Positions 9,837-16,905 of a DNA stretch of 24,561 bases are shown here, piece by piece. The notes under the pieces were generated by a model. It had not been told where the DNA came from, searched no databases, and saw nothing but the letters and a program-made list of their open reading frames with translations. Both the position numbers and the translations under genes were made by a program. Source of the stretch: DASZZZ01 sp036260375 (lineage in GTDB: Bacteria; Actinomycetota; CADDZG01; WHSQ01); NCBI GenBank assembly GCA_036260375.1, contig DASZZZ010000021.1, forward strand, positions 1 to 24,561, written 5' to 3'. Every line of letters starts with the position of its first letter. The first letter of the stretch is position 1.

Positions 9837-11594
9837 TCAGCCGCGCGCGTCGTCGGACGCGATCTTGAGGGTGAAGCGGAACGACGACCCGCGGCCCGGC
9901 TCCGACTCCGCCCAGATCCGGCCCCCGTGCGCCTCCACGATCCCCTTGGTGATGTAGAGGCCGAGCCCGGTCCCCTTCTTGACCCAGCCGGGCTTCGGCA
10001 GCATCACGAACTTGGAGAAGACGCGCTCGCGGTCCTCGGGCGCGATGCCGATGCCCTCGTCGGACACCGTGACCTCGACGTGGCGGTCGTCGTCGGCGAC
10101 GCGCGCCGACACCATGACCCTCGTGCCGTCGGGCGAGTAGCGGGTCGCGTTCGTGAGCAGGTTCAACAGGATCTGACGCAGGCGGTCGCGGTCGGCGAGC
10201 ACCTTCGGGAGGTCGGGCGGCACGTCGCCCTCGACGAGGTGCGTCGCGGTCAGCGACGGGTGGACGTCGAGGATGCCGTCGACCAGCTCGGGCAGCGACG
10301 TCGGCTCGAGCTCGTAGCGCACGGTGCCCGCCTCCATGCGGGACACGTCGAGCAGGTCGTTGACGAGGCGCGACACGCGCTCGATCTCCCTGACGAGGAC
10401 GTCGACGATGTGGCCGCGCCGCGCGTCGTCGAGCGAGCTCCAGTCGTCGCGCAGCGCCTCGCCGAAGCCCTTGACCGCGGTCATCGGCCCCTTGAGCTCG
10501 TGCGCCAGCATCGACACGAACTCCGTCTTCGTGCGGTCGGCCTCGCGCAGACGCTGCACGAGCGCGCGCTCGCGCTCGCGCGCCTGGCTCGCCTCTATGA
10601 CGCCGCCGATGCGGGAGCCGAGCAGCGTCGTGAAGCGCACGTCGTTGTCGTCGAAGCGGCCCTTGCGGGCATCGGTCGCGAGCAGCACGCCGATGGGCCG
10701 CGGGCCGGCCGTGAGCGGCGCGACGAGGAGGTTCGCGGCGCCGAGCAGACGCTGCAGGCGCTCGCCGACCCACGCGTCGCTCGGCGCGTCGTTGGACACC
10801 AGCGCGGTGTCGGTGCGGTAGACGGTGCCTACGAGGGACGGCTCGGCGAGCGGCACGCGCAGCTCGGCGACCTGGTCGTCGTCCATGCCGACCACCGGCG
10901 GCTGCGCGACGAGCGCGGCGGCGTCGTCGTCGTACAGCAGCACCGCCATGCGCTCGCACCCGAGGAGGTCGCACACGATGCGCACCGACTCCCCGATCGC
11001 GTGGTCGACCGTCTCGGACGCGGTCAGCAGCCGCGACAGCCGGTGGAGGCCGGTCAGCTCCTGGCTCTGGCGGTGCAGCGTGGCGCGCAAGCGCTCGTTC
11101 TCGAGCGCGAGCGCGGCGCGGTTCGCGAGCGCCTCCAGCAGGCGGAGGTCGGCCGCGGCGAACGCGCCGCGGCGCGAGTTGAGCGCGGCGACGACTCCGA
11201 GGCGGTCGCGGCCGACCTGGAGCGGGGCGCCGACGAGCTGGCGCGCGTCGAGCGCGTCGGCCTGCACCGGGCTCGAGTCGGGGTCGGCGACGACCTCGTT
11301 GACGACCTCGCCGATGCCGGAGTGGTGGATGCGCCGCACGATGCTCGGCTCCGACGTCGACAGAGGGTGGAGCTCGCCGTCGAGCGAGTGGACGCGGATC
11401 TCGTCGGCCCCGTCGTCGAACAGGAACAGCAGCGGACGCTCGCACGGGACGACGTCGGCGACCGCGAGCAGCACGTCGTCGACCACGCTCGGCTCGCCGT
11501 CGCCGGACGCGCCCAGCGTCGCCACGCGATAGAGCGCGCCGAGCTCGTCCGGCCGGCGCGCGTCTGGCTGCGGCTGTCGCGCGACTCCCTCCAC
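9837..11594 (-). CDS. Cytosolic histidine kinase with two GAF sensor domains, 585 aa
   Basis: Domains in order: GAF 1 (about 20-165), a short coiled linker, GAF 2 (about 185-335), a dimerisation/phosphoacceptor helix with H365 in the H-box AHELKGPM, and a HATPase_c domain with N-box LLNLLTNATRYSP (476-488), G1 DEGIGI (512-517), F-box VFSKF and G2 GTGLGLYITKG (541-551). All catalytic motifs are intact. There is no membrane segment, so it should sense a cytosolic ligand or redox state through the GAF domains. No response regulator lies in the window: an orphan kinase. The GTG start at 11594 begins 2 nt after the HAD stop codon with no strong ribosome-binding site, implying translation coupled to HAD, although GTG at 11525 is a possible later start. 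Last gene of the rpsA operon. Confidence 0.9.
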   Translation of the reverse strand: MEGVARQPQPDARRPDELGALYRVATLGASGDGEPSVVDDVLLAVADVVPCERPLLFLFDDGADEIRVHSLDGELHPLSTSEPSIVRRIHHSGIGEVVNEVVADPDSSPVQADALDARQLVGAPLQVGRDRLGVVAALNSRRGAFAAADLRLLEALANRAALALENERLRATLHRQSQELTGLHRLSRLLTASETVDHAIGESVRIVCDLLGCERMAVLLYDDDAAALVAQPPVVGMDDDQVAELRVPLAEPSLVGTVYRTDTALVSNDAPSDAWVGERLQRLLGAANLLVAPLTAGPRPIGVLLATDARKGRFDDNDVRFTTLLGSRIGGVIEASQARERERALVQRLREADRTKTEFVSMLAHELKGPMTAVKGFGEALRDDWSSLDDARRGHIVDVLVREIERVSRLVNDLLDVSRMEAGTVRYELEPTSLPELVDGILDVHPSLTATHLVEGDVPPDLPKVLADRDRLRQILLNLLTNATRYSPDGTRVMVSARVADDDRHVEVTVSDEGIGIAPEDRERVFSKFVMLPKPGWVKKGTGLGLYITKGIVEAHGGRIWAESEPGRGSSFRFTLKIASDDARG

Positions 11595-11596
11595 GG

Positions 11597-12298
11597 CTAC
11601 AGGTTCGGTAGCAGACCCGGCAATTCCTCCAGGGAGGAGATGGTCGGGCAGCCCGCGTCGGGGTGGCGCCCGTGCCGGTCGATCAGGACGGCGTTGAGCC
11701 CGGCGGCGCGGGCGGGCTCGACGTCCATCGCCGGGAGGTCGCCAACGTGCAGGCCGGCCGCCGGGTCGATGCCCGCGCGCTCGACCGCGAGCTCGAAGAT
11801 GCGCACGTCGGGCTTCTCGACGCCCTCGAGCCCCGAGATCACCGTGACGTCGAAGAGGTGGCCGACCTCCATCTCGACGAGCATCTCCTCGAGCCAGCCC
11901 TCGAAGTTCGATACGAGCCCGAGGCGGTAGCCGTCCGACGCCAGGCGACGCAGGGCCGGCAGCGCGTCGTCGAACAGGCGGTACGACGACGAGCTCGAGA
12001 ACACCGCGTAGAGCTCGTCGGCGAGCCCGTCGCGGCGCACGCCGAGGTCGTCGAGGCAGCGGCGGTAGAGGTGCGTCCACAGCGCGCGCGACGCGTCCTC
12101 CGACAGCGTCGGGTTCGTCACGCCCGCCTCGCGCGCGACCGCGACGAGGTCGCGCACGCGCCCGTACAGGACCGGCTCGACGTCCGCGGCGTCGACGTCG
12201 ACGCCGTGCGCGCGCAGCGTGCGCTCGAACAGGACCGGGAACGACGGGTACGGGCGCAGCAGCGTCTCGCCCGCGTCGAAGAACACGATCTCGATCAC
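11597..12298 (-). CDS. HAD-superfamily hydrolase (subclass IA-like), 233 aa
   Basis: Probable small-molecule phosphatase. The HAD motifs are present: nucleophile D8 in VFFDAGETLL (motif I), S130 in LGLVSNFEGW (motif II), K162 in VEKPDVRIFE (motif III), and D187 with D192 in HVGDLPAMDVEPARAAG (motif IV), with a helical cap between motifs I and II. The residue two after the nucleophile is Gly, not the acid/base Asp of classical DxD phosphatases; DAGGTL-type members share this. The GTG start overlaps the coaE stop as GTGA, so translation is coupled to coaE. The substrate cannot be inferred; clustering with coaE hints at, but does not show, a coenzyme A or nucleotide link. Confidence 0.88.
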   Translation of the reverse strand: MIEIVFFDAGETLLRPYPSFPVLFERTLRAHGVDVDAADVEPVLYGRVRDLVAVAREAGVTNPTLSEDASRALWTHLYRRCLDDLGVRRDGLADELYAVFSSSSSYRLFDDALPALRRLASDGYRLGLVSNFEGWLEEMLVEMEVGHLFDVTVISGLEGVEKPDVRIFELAVERAGIDPAAGLHVGDLPAMDVEPARAAGLNAVLIDRHGRHPDAGCPTISSLEELPGLLPNL

Positions 12299-12900
12299 TT
12301 GCGACGCAGCCTGTCGAGCTCGTCCCATACGCGGTCGGCCTCGGCGACGAGCTGCGCGAGGTCGCCGTCGTTGTGCACGACGATGTCGGCCTTCTCCACG
12401 AGCGCCTCGGGATCGGCCTGCACCGCCATGCGCGCGTCGAAGTCCTCGATCGTCATGGCGCGCGCGTCGACGACGCGCGTGCGGCGGACGTCGGGGGTCG
12501 CGACGACGACAACGAGCACGTCGATGACCTCCGCGAGGCCGGTCTCGACGATCAGCGCGGCGTCGAGGACGACGACGCCGTCGGTCGCGCGCAGGCGGTC
12601 GAGCGCGTCGGCGATGCCGCGGAAGATCTCCGGGTGGACGATCGCGTTGAGGGCCGCGAGCTTTCCCGGGTCGCCGAACACGACGTCGGCGAGGCGGCGG
12701 CGGTCGATCTCCATCGTCCCCGCGGCGAGGATCTCGTTGCCGAACTGGGCGACGACCGAGTGCCACGCGGGACGCCCGGGCCGCAGCGCGTCGCGTCCGA
12801 GCTCGTCGGCGTCGACGACGTGCGCCCCGCGCTCCGCGAGCAGGGCCGCGAACGTGGTCTTGCCCGAGCCGATGCCCCCGGTCAGGCCGACGACGAGCAT
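12295..12900 (-). CDS. coaE: CoaE, dephospho-CoA kinase, 201 aa
   Basis: Catalyses the last step of coenzyme A synthesis, ATP-dependent 3'-phosphorylation of dephospho-CoA. P-loop GLTGGIGSGKTT (5-16), the acidic pair D30/D32 in VVDADEL, the LNAIVHPEIF segment (84-93), VLDAALIVETGL (111-122; usually V.D.PLL.E.G) and the lid region with RM..QA (159-162) are all as expected, and the length is normal. It starts 13 nt after the rpsA stop, with no evident Shine-Dalgarno, so it probably depends on translation of rpsA. The rpsA-coaE pairing is conserved across Actinomycetota. Some actinobacterial CoaE proteins have a long C-terminal extra domain; this one does not. Confidence 0.96.
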   Translation of the reverse strand: MLVVGLTGGIGSGKTTFAALLAERGAHVVDADELGRDALRPGRPAWHSVVAQFGNEILAAGTMEIDRRRLADVVFGDPGKLAALNAIVHPEIFRGIADALDRLRATDGVVVLDAALIVETGLAEVIDVLVVVVATPDVRRTRVVDARAMTIEDFDARMAVQADPEALVEKADIVVHNDGDLAQLVAEADRVWDELDRLRRK

Positions 12901-12913
12901 GTCCGCGCGGGCG

Positions 12914-14383
12914 TCAGGACTGGCCGCGCTCGCGCTTGAGGTCCTGCACGATCGACTCGATCGACTCCGGGCCCTCGCCGTCGCCACGCGCCGCCGGGGC
13001 CGCATCGCTCGCCTCGGCCGGAGCCGACTCCGCGGGCGCCGCCTCGGCGGGGGCCGCGGCGTCCTCGACCTCGAGGTCGCTCGGAGCGGCGGCCGCCTCC
13101 GGCTCCGCCGCGGTGTCGTCGGCGCCCGCCTCGACCTCCATGTCGCGGGCGCCGCCGACCGTCGCGCCCTCGCGCAGCGCCTGCTTGCGCGACAGGCTGA
13201 TCCGGCGCCGGTCGAGGTCGATGTCGATGATCTTGACGGGGACCCGGTCGTGGACGCTGACCTCGTCCTCGGCCTTCTCGACGTGGTGCTCGGCGAGCTC
13301 GGAGATGTGCACGAGGCCCTCGATCGCGTCATCGACCTCGACGAACGAGCCGAACGGCACGAGCTTGGTGACGCGGCCCTCGATGATGTCGCCGACGTTG
13401 TGCGTGCGGGCGAACTGCCGCCACGGGTCCTCCTGCGTCGCCTTGAGGCTGAGCGACACGCGCTCGCGCTCGAGGTCGACGTCGAGCACCTCGACGCGCA
13501 CCTCCTGGCCGACCTCGACGACCTCGCTCGGGTGGTCGACGTGCTTCCACGACAGCTCGGACACGTGCACGAGGCCGTCGACCCCGCCGAGGTCCACGAA
13601 CGCCCCGAAGTTGACGATGGACGACACCGTGCCGGTGCGGACCTCGCCCTTGGTGAGCGACGTGAGGAACTCCTGACGCTGCTCGGCCTGCGACTCCTCG
13701 AGGAACTTGCGGCGCGACAGCACGACGTTGTTGCGGTTCTTGTCGAGCTCGATGATGCGGCACTCGAGGTCGCGCCCGACATACGGCTGCAGGTCGCGCA
13801 CGCGCCGCATCTCGACGAGCGACGCGGGCAGGAACCCGCGCAGGCCGATGTCGAGGATGAGCCCTCCCTTGACGACCTCGATGACGGGACCGATGACGGT
13901 GCCGTCGCGGCCCTTGATCTCCTCGATGCGACCCCATGCCCGCTCGTACTGCGCCCGCTTCTTGGACAGGATCAGGCGGCCGTCGGTGTCCTCCTTCTGG
14001 AGGACGAGCGCCTCGACCTGCTCGCCGATGGAGACGACGTCGGACGGGTCGACGTCGTTGCGGATCGACAGCTCGCGCAACGGGATGACGCCCTCGGACT
14101 TGTAGCCGATGTCCAGCAGGACCTCGTCCTTGTCGATCTTGACGATCGTGCCGTCGACGATGTCGCCCTCGTCGAAGGGCTTGATGGTCGCCTCGATGGC
14201 GGCCATCAGGTCCTCCATCGACTCGCCGACGTCGTTCTCGACGATCGTGCCGCCGGCGAAGGTCTCGCCGCTGGTGGAGGGGGCGGTGCGCGTGATCACG
14301 CCTCCGTGCCCGTCGGGCACGGTCGGCTCGTCCGGCGCTTGCGTCCCGGCGGTCCGGGCAGCGCCGTCTTGCTCCGAGGTCAT
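12914..14383 (-). CDS. rpsA: RpsA, ribosomal protein S1 with four S1 domains, 489 aa
   Basis: S1 binds mRNA on the small ribosomal subunit and aids initiation. Four S1 (OB-fold) repeats are visible at about 72-143, 160-226, 246-315 and 330-401. The last two have the strong RNA-binding pattern NFGAFVDLGGVDGLVHVSEL / PFGSFVEVDDAIEGLVHISEL. Landmarks such as DEVLLDIGYKSEGVIP and LILSKKRAQYERAWG match actinobacterial S1. The N-terminal leader (~55 residues) looks longer than usual, and the C-terminal 85 residues are an acidic Ala/Glu/Pro tail ending in a short basic helix. The ATG start at 14383 has AAGGAGG 12 nt upstream, a rather long spacing. First gene of the operon rpsA-coaE-HAD-kinase. Confidence 0.97.
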   Translation of the reverse strand: MTSEQDGAARTAGTQAPDEPTVPDGHGGVITRTAPSTSGETFAGGTIVENDVGESMEDLMAAIEATIKPFDEGDIVDGTIVKIDKDEVLLDIGYKSEGVIPLRELSIRNDVDPSDVVSIGEQVEALVLQKEDTDGRLILSKKRAQYERAWGRIEEIKGRDGTVIGPVIEVVKGGLILDIGLRGFLPASLVEMRRVRDLQPYVGRDLECRIIELDKNRNNVVLSRRKFLEESQAEQRQEFLTSLTKGEVRTGTVSSIVNFGAFVDLGGVDGLVHVSELSWKHVDHPSEVVEVGQEVRVEVLDVDLERERVSLSLKATQEDPWRQFARTHNVGDIIEGRVTKLVPFGSFVEVDDAIEGLVHISELAEHHVEKAEDEVSVHDRVPVKIIDIDLDRRRISLSRKQALREGATVGGARDMEVEAGADDTAAEPEAAAAPSDLEVEDAAAPAEAAPAESAPAEASDAAPAARGDGEGPESIESIVQDLKRERGQS

Positions 14384-14395
14384 GTAGGTGAGTCG

Positions 14396-14402
14396 CCTCC
14401 TT
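14396..14402 (-). promoter_or_regulatory. Shine-Dalgarno AAGGAGG of rpsA with unusually long spacing
   Basis: Perfect AAGGAGG on the minus strand, 12 nt from the ATG at 14383. No nearer in-frame start exists, so the long spacing appears real. Confidence 0.6.
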
Positions 14403-14439
14403 ACAGGATTCAGATTCGCCCGAGAAATAGGGCCGCGAA

Positions 14440-14468
14440 AGTATACGGGCGTGGGACGGGCGCCTCAA
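14440..14468 (-). promoter_or_regulatory. Sigma-70-type promoter of the rpsA operon
   Basis: Minus strand: -35 TTGAGG (14468-14463), exactly 17 nt, -10 TATACT (14445-14440). Predicted start near 14433, giving a leader of about 50 nt. This is the closest match to consensus in the window, fitting a highly expressed ribosomal gene. Confidence 0.75.
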
Positions 14469-14483
14469 ACCGCCGGACGCGCC

Positions 14484-14499
14484 GCGCGCCGCGGCGCGC
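14484..14499. other. 16-bp perfect palindrome upstream of the rpsA -35
   Basis: GCGCGCCGCGGCGCGC reads identically on both strands and ends 16 bp before the rpsA -35, between the divergent rpsA and 174-aa genes. A candidate operator, though G/C-only palindromes are not rare at this GC content. Confidence 0.3.
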
Positions 14500-14515
14500 A
14501 CGCCTTCCTGAACTA

Positions 14516-14541
14516 CGTACGCGATTCGCGACCCGTACGCG
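14516..14541. repeat. Direct repeat CGTACGCG x2 enclosing palindrome CGCGATTCGCG
   Basis: CGTACGCG occurs at 14516-14523 and 14534-14541 (18-bp period). CGCGATTCGCG (14520-14530) is an odd-centred palindrome overlapping the first copy. The group lies directly upstream of the TAGCCT -10 box for the gene at 14603, where a -35 or operator would be, and may regulate that gene. Confidence 0.35.
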
Positions 14542-14552
14542 CGGCCCGCCGC

Positions 14553-14558
14553 TAGCCT
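14553..14558 (+). promoter_or_regulatory. -10 box TAGCCT for the 174-aa secreted protein gene
   Basis: GCTAGCCT, 44 nt before the ATG. The implied leader carries AAAGGAGA (14589-14596), 6 nt before the start. Confidence 0.45.
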
Positions 14559-14602
14559 CGCGTGGGTCCCGGCCCCCCGCCGCGCCGCAAAGGAGATTCC
14601 CC

Positions 14603-15127
14603 ATGAAGTCGAAGATCGCCGCCGTCGTCGTCGCGGCGCTGCTCGGAACCCTGCTCGCCGCCGCCCCCGCGGGCGCGCGCGCCAGCGGGTCGCTCGGCCC
14701 GCTCGGCGTGCCGGTCGTCGACGCGCCGTTCACCGGCCGCTCCGGTCAGCCGGGGACGTTCGACGGCACGCTGTGGGTCGAGCGGTTCGAGGCGACCGAC
14801 GGCGGCCTCGTGCTCGTCGGTGAGCTGATGGGCCTCGCGACGTTCTCGGGCGGGGACACGGCCGCGCTCGAGGGCGGCGACGTCGTCGTGCCGGTCACGA
14901 TCGTCGAGGCGAACTGCGACGCCGCGGTCCTCGCCGCGGGCGACGCCACCGTCGCCGGCTTCGGCACCGCGGACCTGTCCGCGACCGACGTCGCGCTGTC
15001 GGAGGGCCCGCGGGGCGTGCGCTGCGCGCTCGGCCGCGTCGTCGCGGCCGGCGGCGCGACCGCGGCCCAGGCGGCGCTCCTCGACCAGATCGTCGACGCG
15101 AACGCCCGGCGCGCCTCGGGAGGCTAG
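14603..15127 (+). CDS. Secreted hypothetical protein, 174 aa
   Basis: Starts at ATG 14603 after the strong ribosome-binding site AAAGGAGA. A clear Sec signal peptide occupies residues 1-26 (KSK, then a hydrophobic core rich in A, V and L, and an A-x-A site near AGARA). The mature protein is about 148 residues, beta-rich in appearance, low in lysine, with two cysteines (C105, C141) that could form a disulfide, and a helical C-terminus (AAQAALLDQIVDANA). I do not recognise the family or the function. It is divergent from rpsA and convergent with the peptidase-like gene, with 18 bp between the stops. Confidence 0.82.
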   Translation: MKSKIAAVVVAALLGTLLAAAPAGARASGSLGPLGVPVVDAPFTGRSGQPGTFDGTLWVERFEATDGGLVLVGELMGLATFSGGDTAALEGGDVVVPVTIVEANCDAAVLAAGDATVAGFGTADLSATDVALSEGPRGVRCALGRVVAAGGATAAQAALLDQIVDANARRASGG

Positions 15128-15145
15128 GCCCGCCGGAGGACCGTT

Positions 15146-16678
15146 CTACCGACGTTCGGGCGTCACGGTTCCCGCGTCGGGCGTCACGGTTCCGGCGTCG
15201 GGCGTCACGGTTCCGGCGTCGTGCTCGGGCTCGCCCGGCGACAGGAGCTCGTCCTCGTCGATCGGGGCGGGCTCGGGCACCGGACACGGGATGCGTTGCG
15301 GCGACGGCAACCGGTCCGGGTCGATCATCCACCCGACGACGTCGTCCTTGCCCGAGAAGTCGGCCGCGGCGTGCACCGAGCGCAGCGCCGACTCCGCCGC
15401 GGCGGTGCGCTCCGCGGTCGGCGGCACCACCGTCCGCCCCGCCCTGACCGCCTCGAGCACCCGGAACAGCTCGTCGGCGAGTGCCTTCAGCGTGGGGTCC
15501 GCCGCGGCATAGTGCGCCGCGATCGCCTTCACCAGCTTGGCGTCGGTGACCCACGCCGCGTACGCGCTCGCGAACAGCTCGTCGGCGTTCTCCCACGGGT
15601 GCCCGCCGGGGGTCGAGGCCCATAGCGTGTCCATCACCATGACGTGCCCGGCGGGACGTCCGCGGTCGCCCTCGGCGAGCGCGAGCGACGGCGGAGCGGC
15701 CGGATCGAAGCGCGCCGTCGGCTCCGGCACGCGTCTGGTCTCGCCGAGCCGCACGAACAGGTCGGCGACGCGCAATGCGACCGCGTCGGGGATGCGCGGC
15801 CGCTCGCCCGTCGCGGCCCCCGCGTCCGCGGCCGGAGCCGGGGCCGCCCCGGCGGTCGCGTGGTACTCGAAGATCGCGTGCGCGCCCTCGTGCGCGATCG
15901 TGTCGGCGTACGTGCCGGCGTCGAACGACTCGCGGTCGAGCGTCAGCAGGCCGGTGCCGTTGGCCGTGCGGTAGGCCGCGTTCGACTTGTCCCCGAACAC
16001 CGTAACGAGCGTGATGCGTTGCGGCGCCGCCGCCGGGATGCGCTCGTTGAGGCGGGCCGTGCGCGCCGCGACGTCCTTCATCTTCGCCGCGATCGCCGCA
16101 AGCGCGGGTCTGTCTGCCGGCGCGCAGTGGTAGTCGCGAAACGCCGCGCCGGTCATGCCGATCTCGGAGTAGGCGACGAAGATCCGCACCGACAAGCCGG
16201 CGGCGACGATCTCTCCGACGATGCCGGGGTAGCCGATCCACACGCGCGTCCACGGCGCGTGCGTCTGCGGCGGGAACGCGAGCAGGCGCGGGACCGGCGC
16301 GGCTGCGGGCACGGTCCCCGTCTCCGCGCGCGCCGCGTCGCGCTCGGCGCGCGCTCGGGCCGCGAGCGACTCGTCGGGCGGCGCGGCTATCTGGCTGCGC
16401 GCGTGCGCGCGCTCGTGGCGCACGACGCGCCACGGATCGCCGAGCAGGAACGCCCCCGGAGTCAGCGACACCGTTCCCGCCTCGGCCCACGCGGCGGTTC
16501 CCGCCGGCAACGACGGGTGCGCCGACGCCGCGACGTCGGGCTCGGGCACGACCCGCACGGCACCGAAGTCGTGCGACGAGCGGGGCCCGCGCCCCGCACG
16601 CGCCGTCGTGTCCGGCCGGGCCGGCGCGCGGGGCGGCGCGAGTGACGGCGCGGCGACGTGCTCCAGAGCGTGCGTCAT
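15146..16678 (-). CDS. Putative zinc metallopeptidase with a DUF4157-like (eCIS core) region and two HExxH motifs, 510 aa
   Basis: Residues 35-96 resemble DUF4157, a domain typical of proteins linked to extracellular contractile injection systems: SHDFGAVRVVPEP, then AWAEAGTVSLTPGAF, then RHERAHARSQ, where DUF4157 usually ends in HELTHVVQQ. HERAH (88-92) keeps the HExxH zinc motif. A second region (about 140-400) has HEGAH (263-267) and, about 100 residues on, ENADELFASAYAAW (363-376), the spacing expected of a gluzincin with a third Glu ligand. No signal peptide or membrane segment is seen. The C-terminus is proline/acid-rich and ends in three DAGTVTP repeats. The start at 16678 has GAGGA 7 nt upstream. 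No injection-system genes lie in the window, so this is a stand-alone protein here. The peptidase call rests on motifs only; substrate, activity and any toxin role are unknown. Confidence 0.72.
   Translation of the reverse strand: MTHALEHVAAPSLAPPRAPARPDTTARAGRGPRSSHDFGAVRVVPEPDVAASAHPSLPAGTAAWAEAGTVSLTPGAFLLGDPWRVVRHERAHARSQIAAPPDESLAARARAERDAARAETGTVPAAAPVPRLLAFPPQTHAPWTRVWIGYPGIVGEIVAAGLSVRIFVAYSEIGMTGAAFRDYHCAPADRPALAAIAAKMKDVAARTARLNERIPAAAPQRITLVTVFGDKSNAAYRTANGTGLLTLDRESFDAGTYADTIAHEGAHAIFEYHATAGAAPAPAADAGAATGERPRIPDAVALRVADLFVRLGETRRVPEPTARFDPAAPPSLALAEGDRGRPAGHVMVMDTLWASTPGGHPWENADELFASAYAAWVTDAKLVKAIAAHYAAADPTLKALADELFRVLEAVRAGRTVVPPTAERTAAAESALRSVHAAADFSGKDDVVGWMIDPDRLPSPQRIPCPVPEPAPIDEDELLSPGEPEHDAGTVTPDAGTVTPDAGTVTPERR
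15158..15220 (-). repeat. Three tandem copies of a 21-bp unit at the 3' end of the peptidase-like gene
   Basis: Units 15158-15178, 15179-15199 and 15200-15220 are identical except for one base in the first. Each encodes DAGTVTP in frame, so copy-number changes would lengthen or shorten the tail without a frameshift. Confidence 0.9.
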
Positions 16679-16818
16679 GCGGGCGTCCTCGGTGTCGGGA
16701 TAGCGCCATCAAACGCGCGCCGCGCGTGGGGCGCAAGTACGGCGGTTCGCTTGCTCGCGTTTGCGTCCCGAGCCTGGGGGCACGAACCCGAGCACGGGTC
16801 ACGGTCGAGCGGCGAGCC

Positions 16819-16851
16819 GTCACCGGCGAGTTGGGCGCGTGCGCCGGTGAC
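16819..16851. other. 10-bp perfect inverted repeat between divergent genes
   Basis: GTCACCGGCG (16819-16828) and CGCCGGTGAC (16842-16851) are perfect inverted arms separated by 13 bp. They lie in the 227-bp gap between the peptidase-like gene (start 16678) and the YqjD-like operon (start 16906), about 55 bp before the latter. Candidate operator or leader hairpin; no confident -10/-35 pair was found beside it. Nothing else is recognised in this gap. Confidence 0.4.
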
Positions 16852-16905
16852 TCCATCCCACCGTATTCGTGCACCCACGACATCGCCGAGGAGAAGGGGG
16901 AGGAC

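Noticed and set aside
9927..11930. 667-codon + strand frame opposite the histidine kinase
   Set aside because: Antisense to intact GAF, HisKA and HATPase motifs, which are clearly the coding frame.
11663..15127. 1154-codon open frame on the + strand ending at the 174-aa secreted protein
   Set aside because: Only its last 174 codons are a real gene. The rest is antisense to coaE, HAD and rpsA, and the real start has a signal peptide and a ribosome-binding site.
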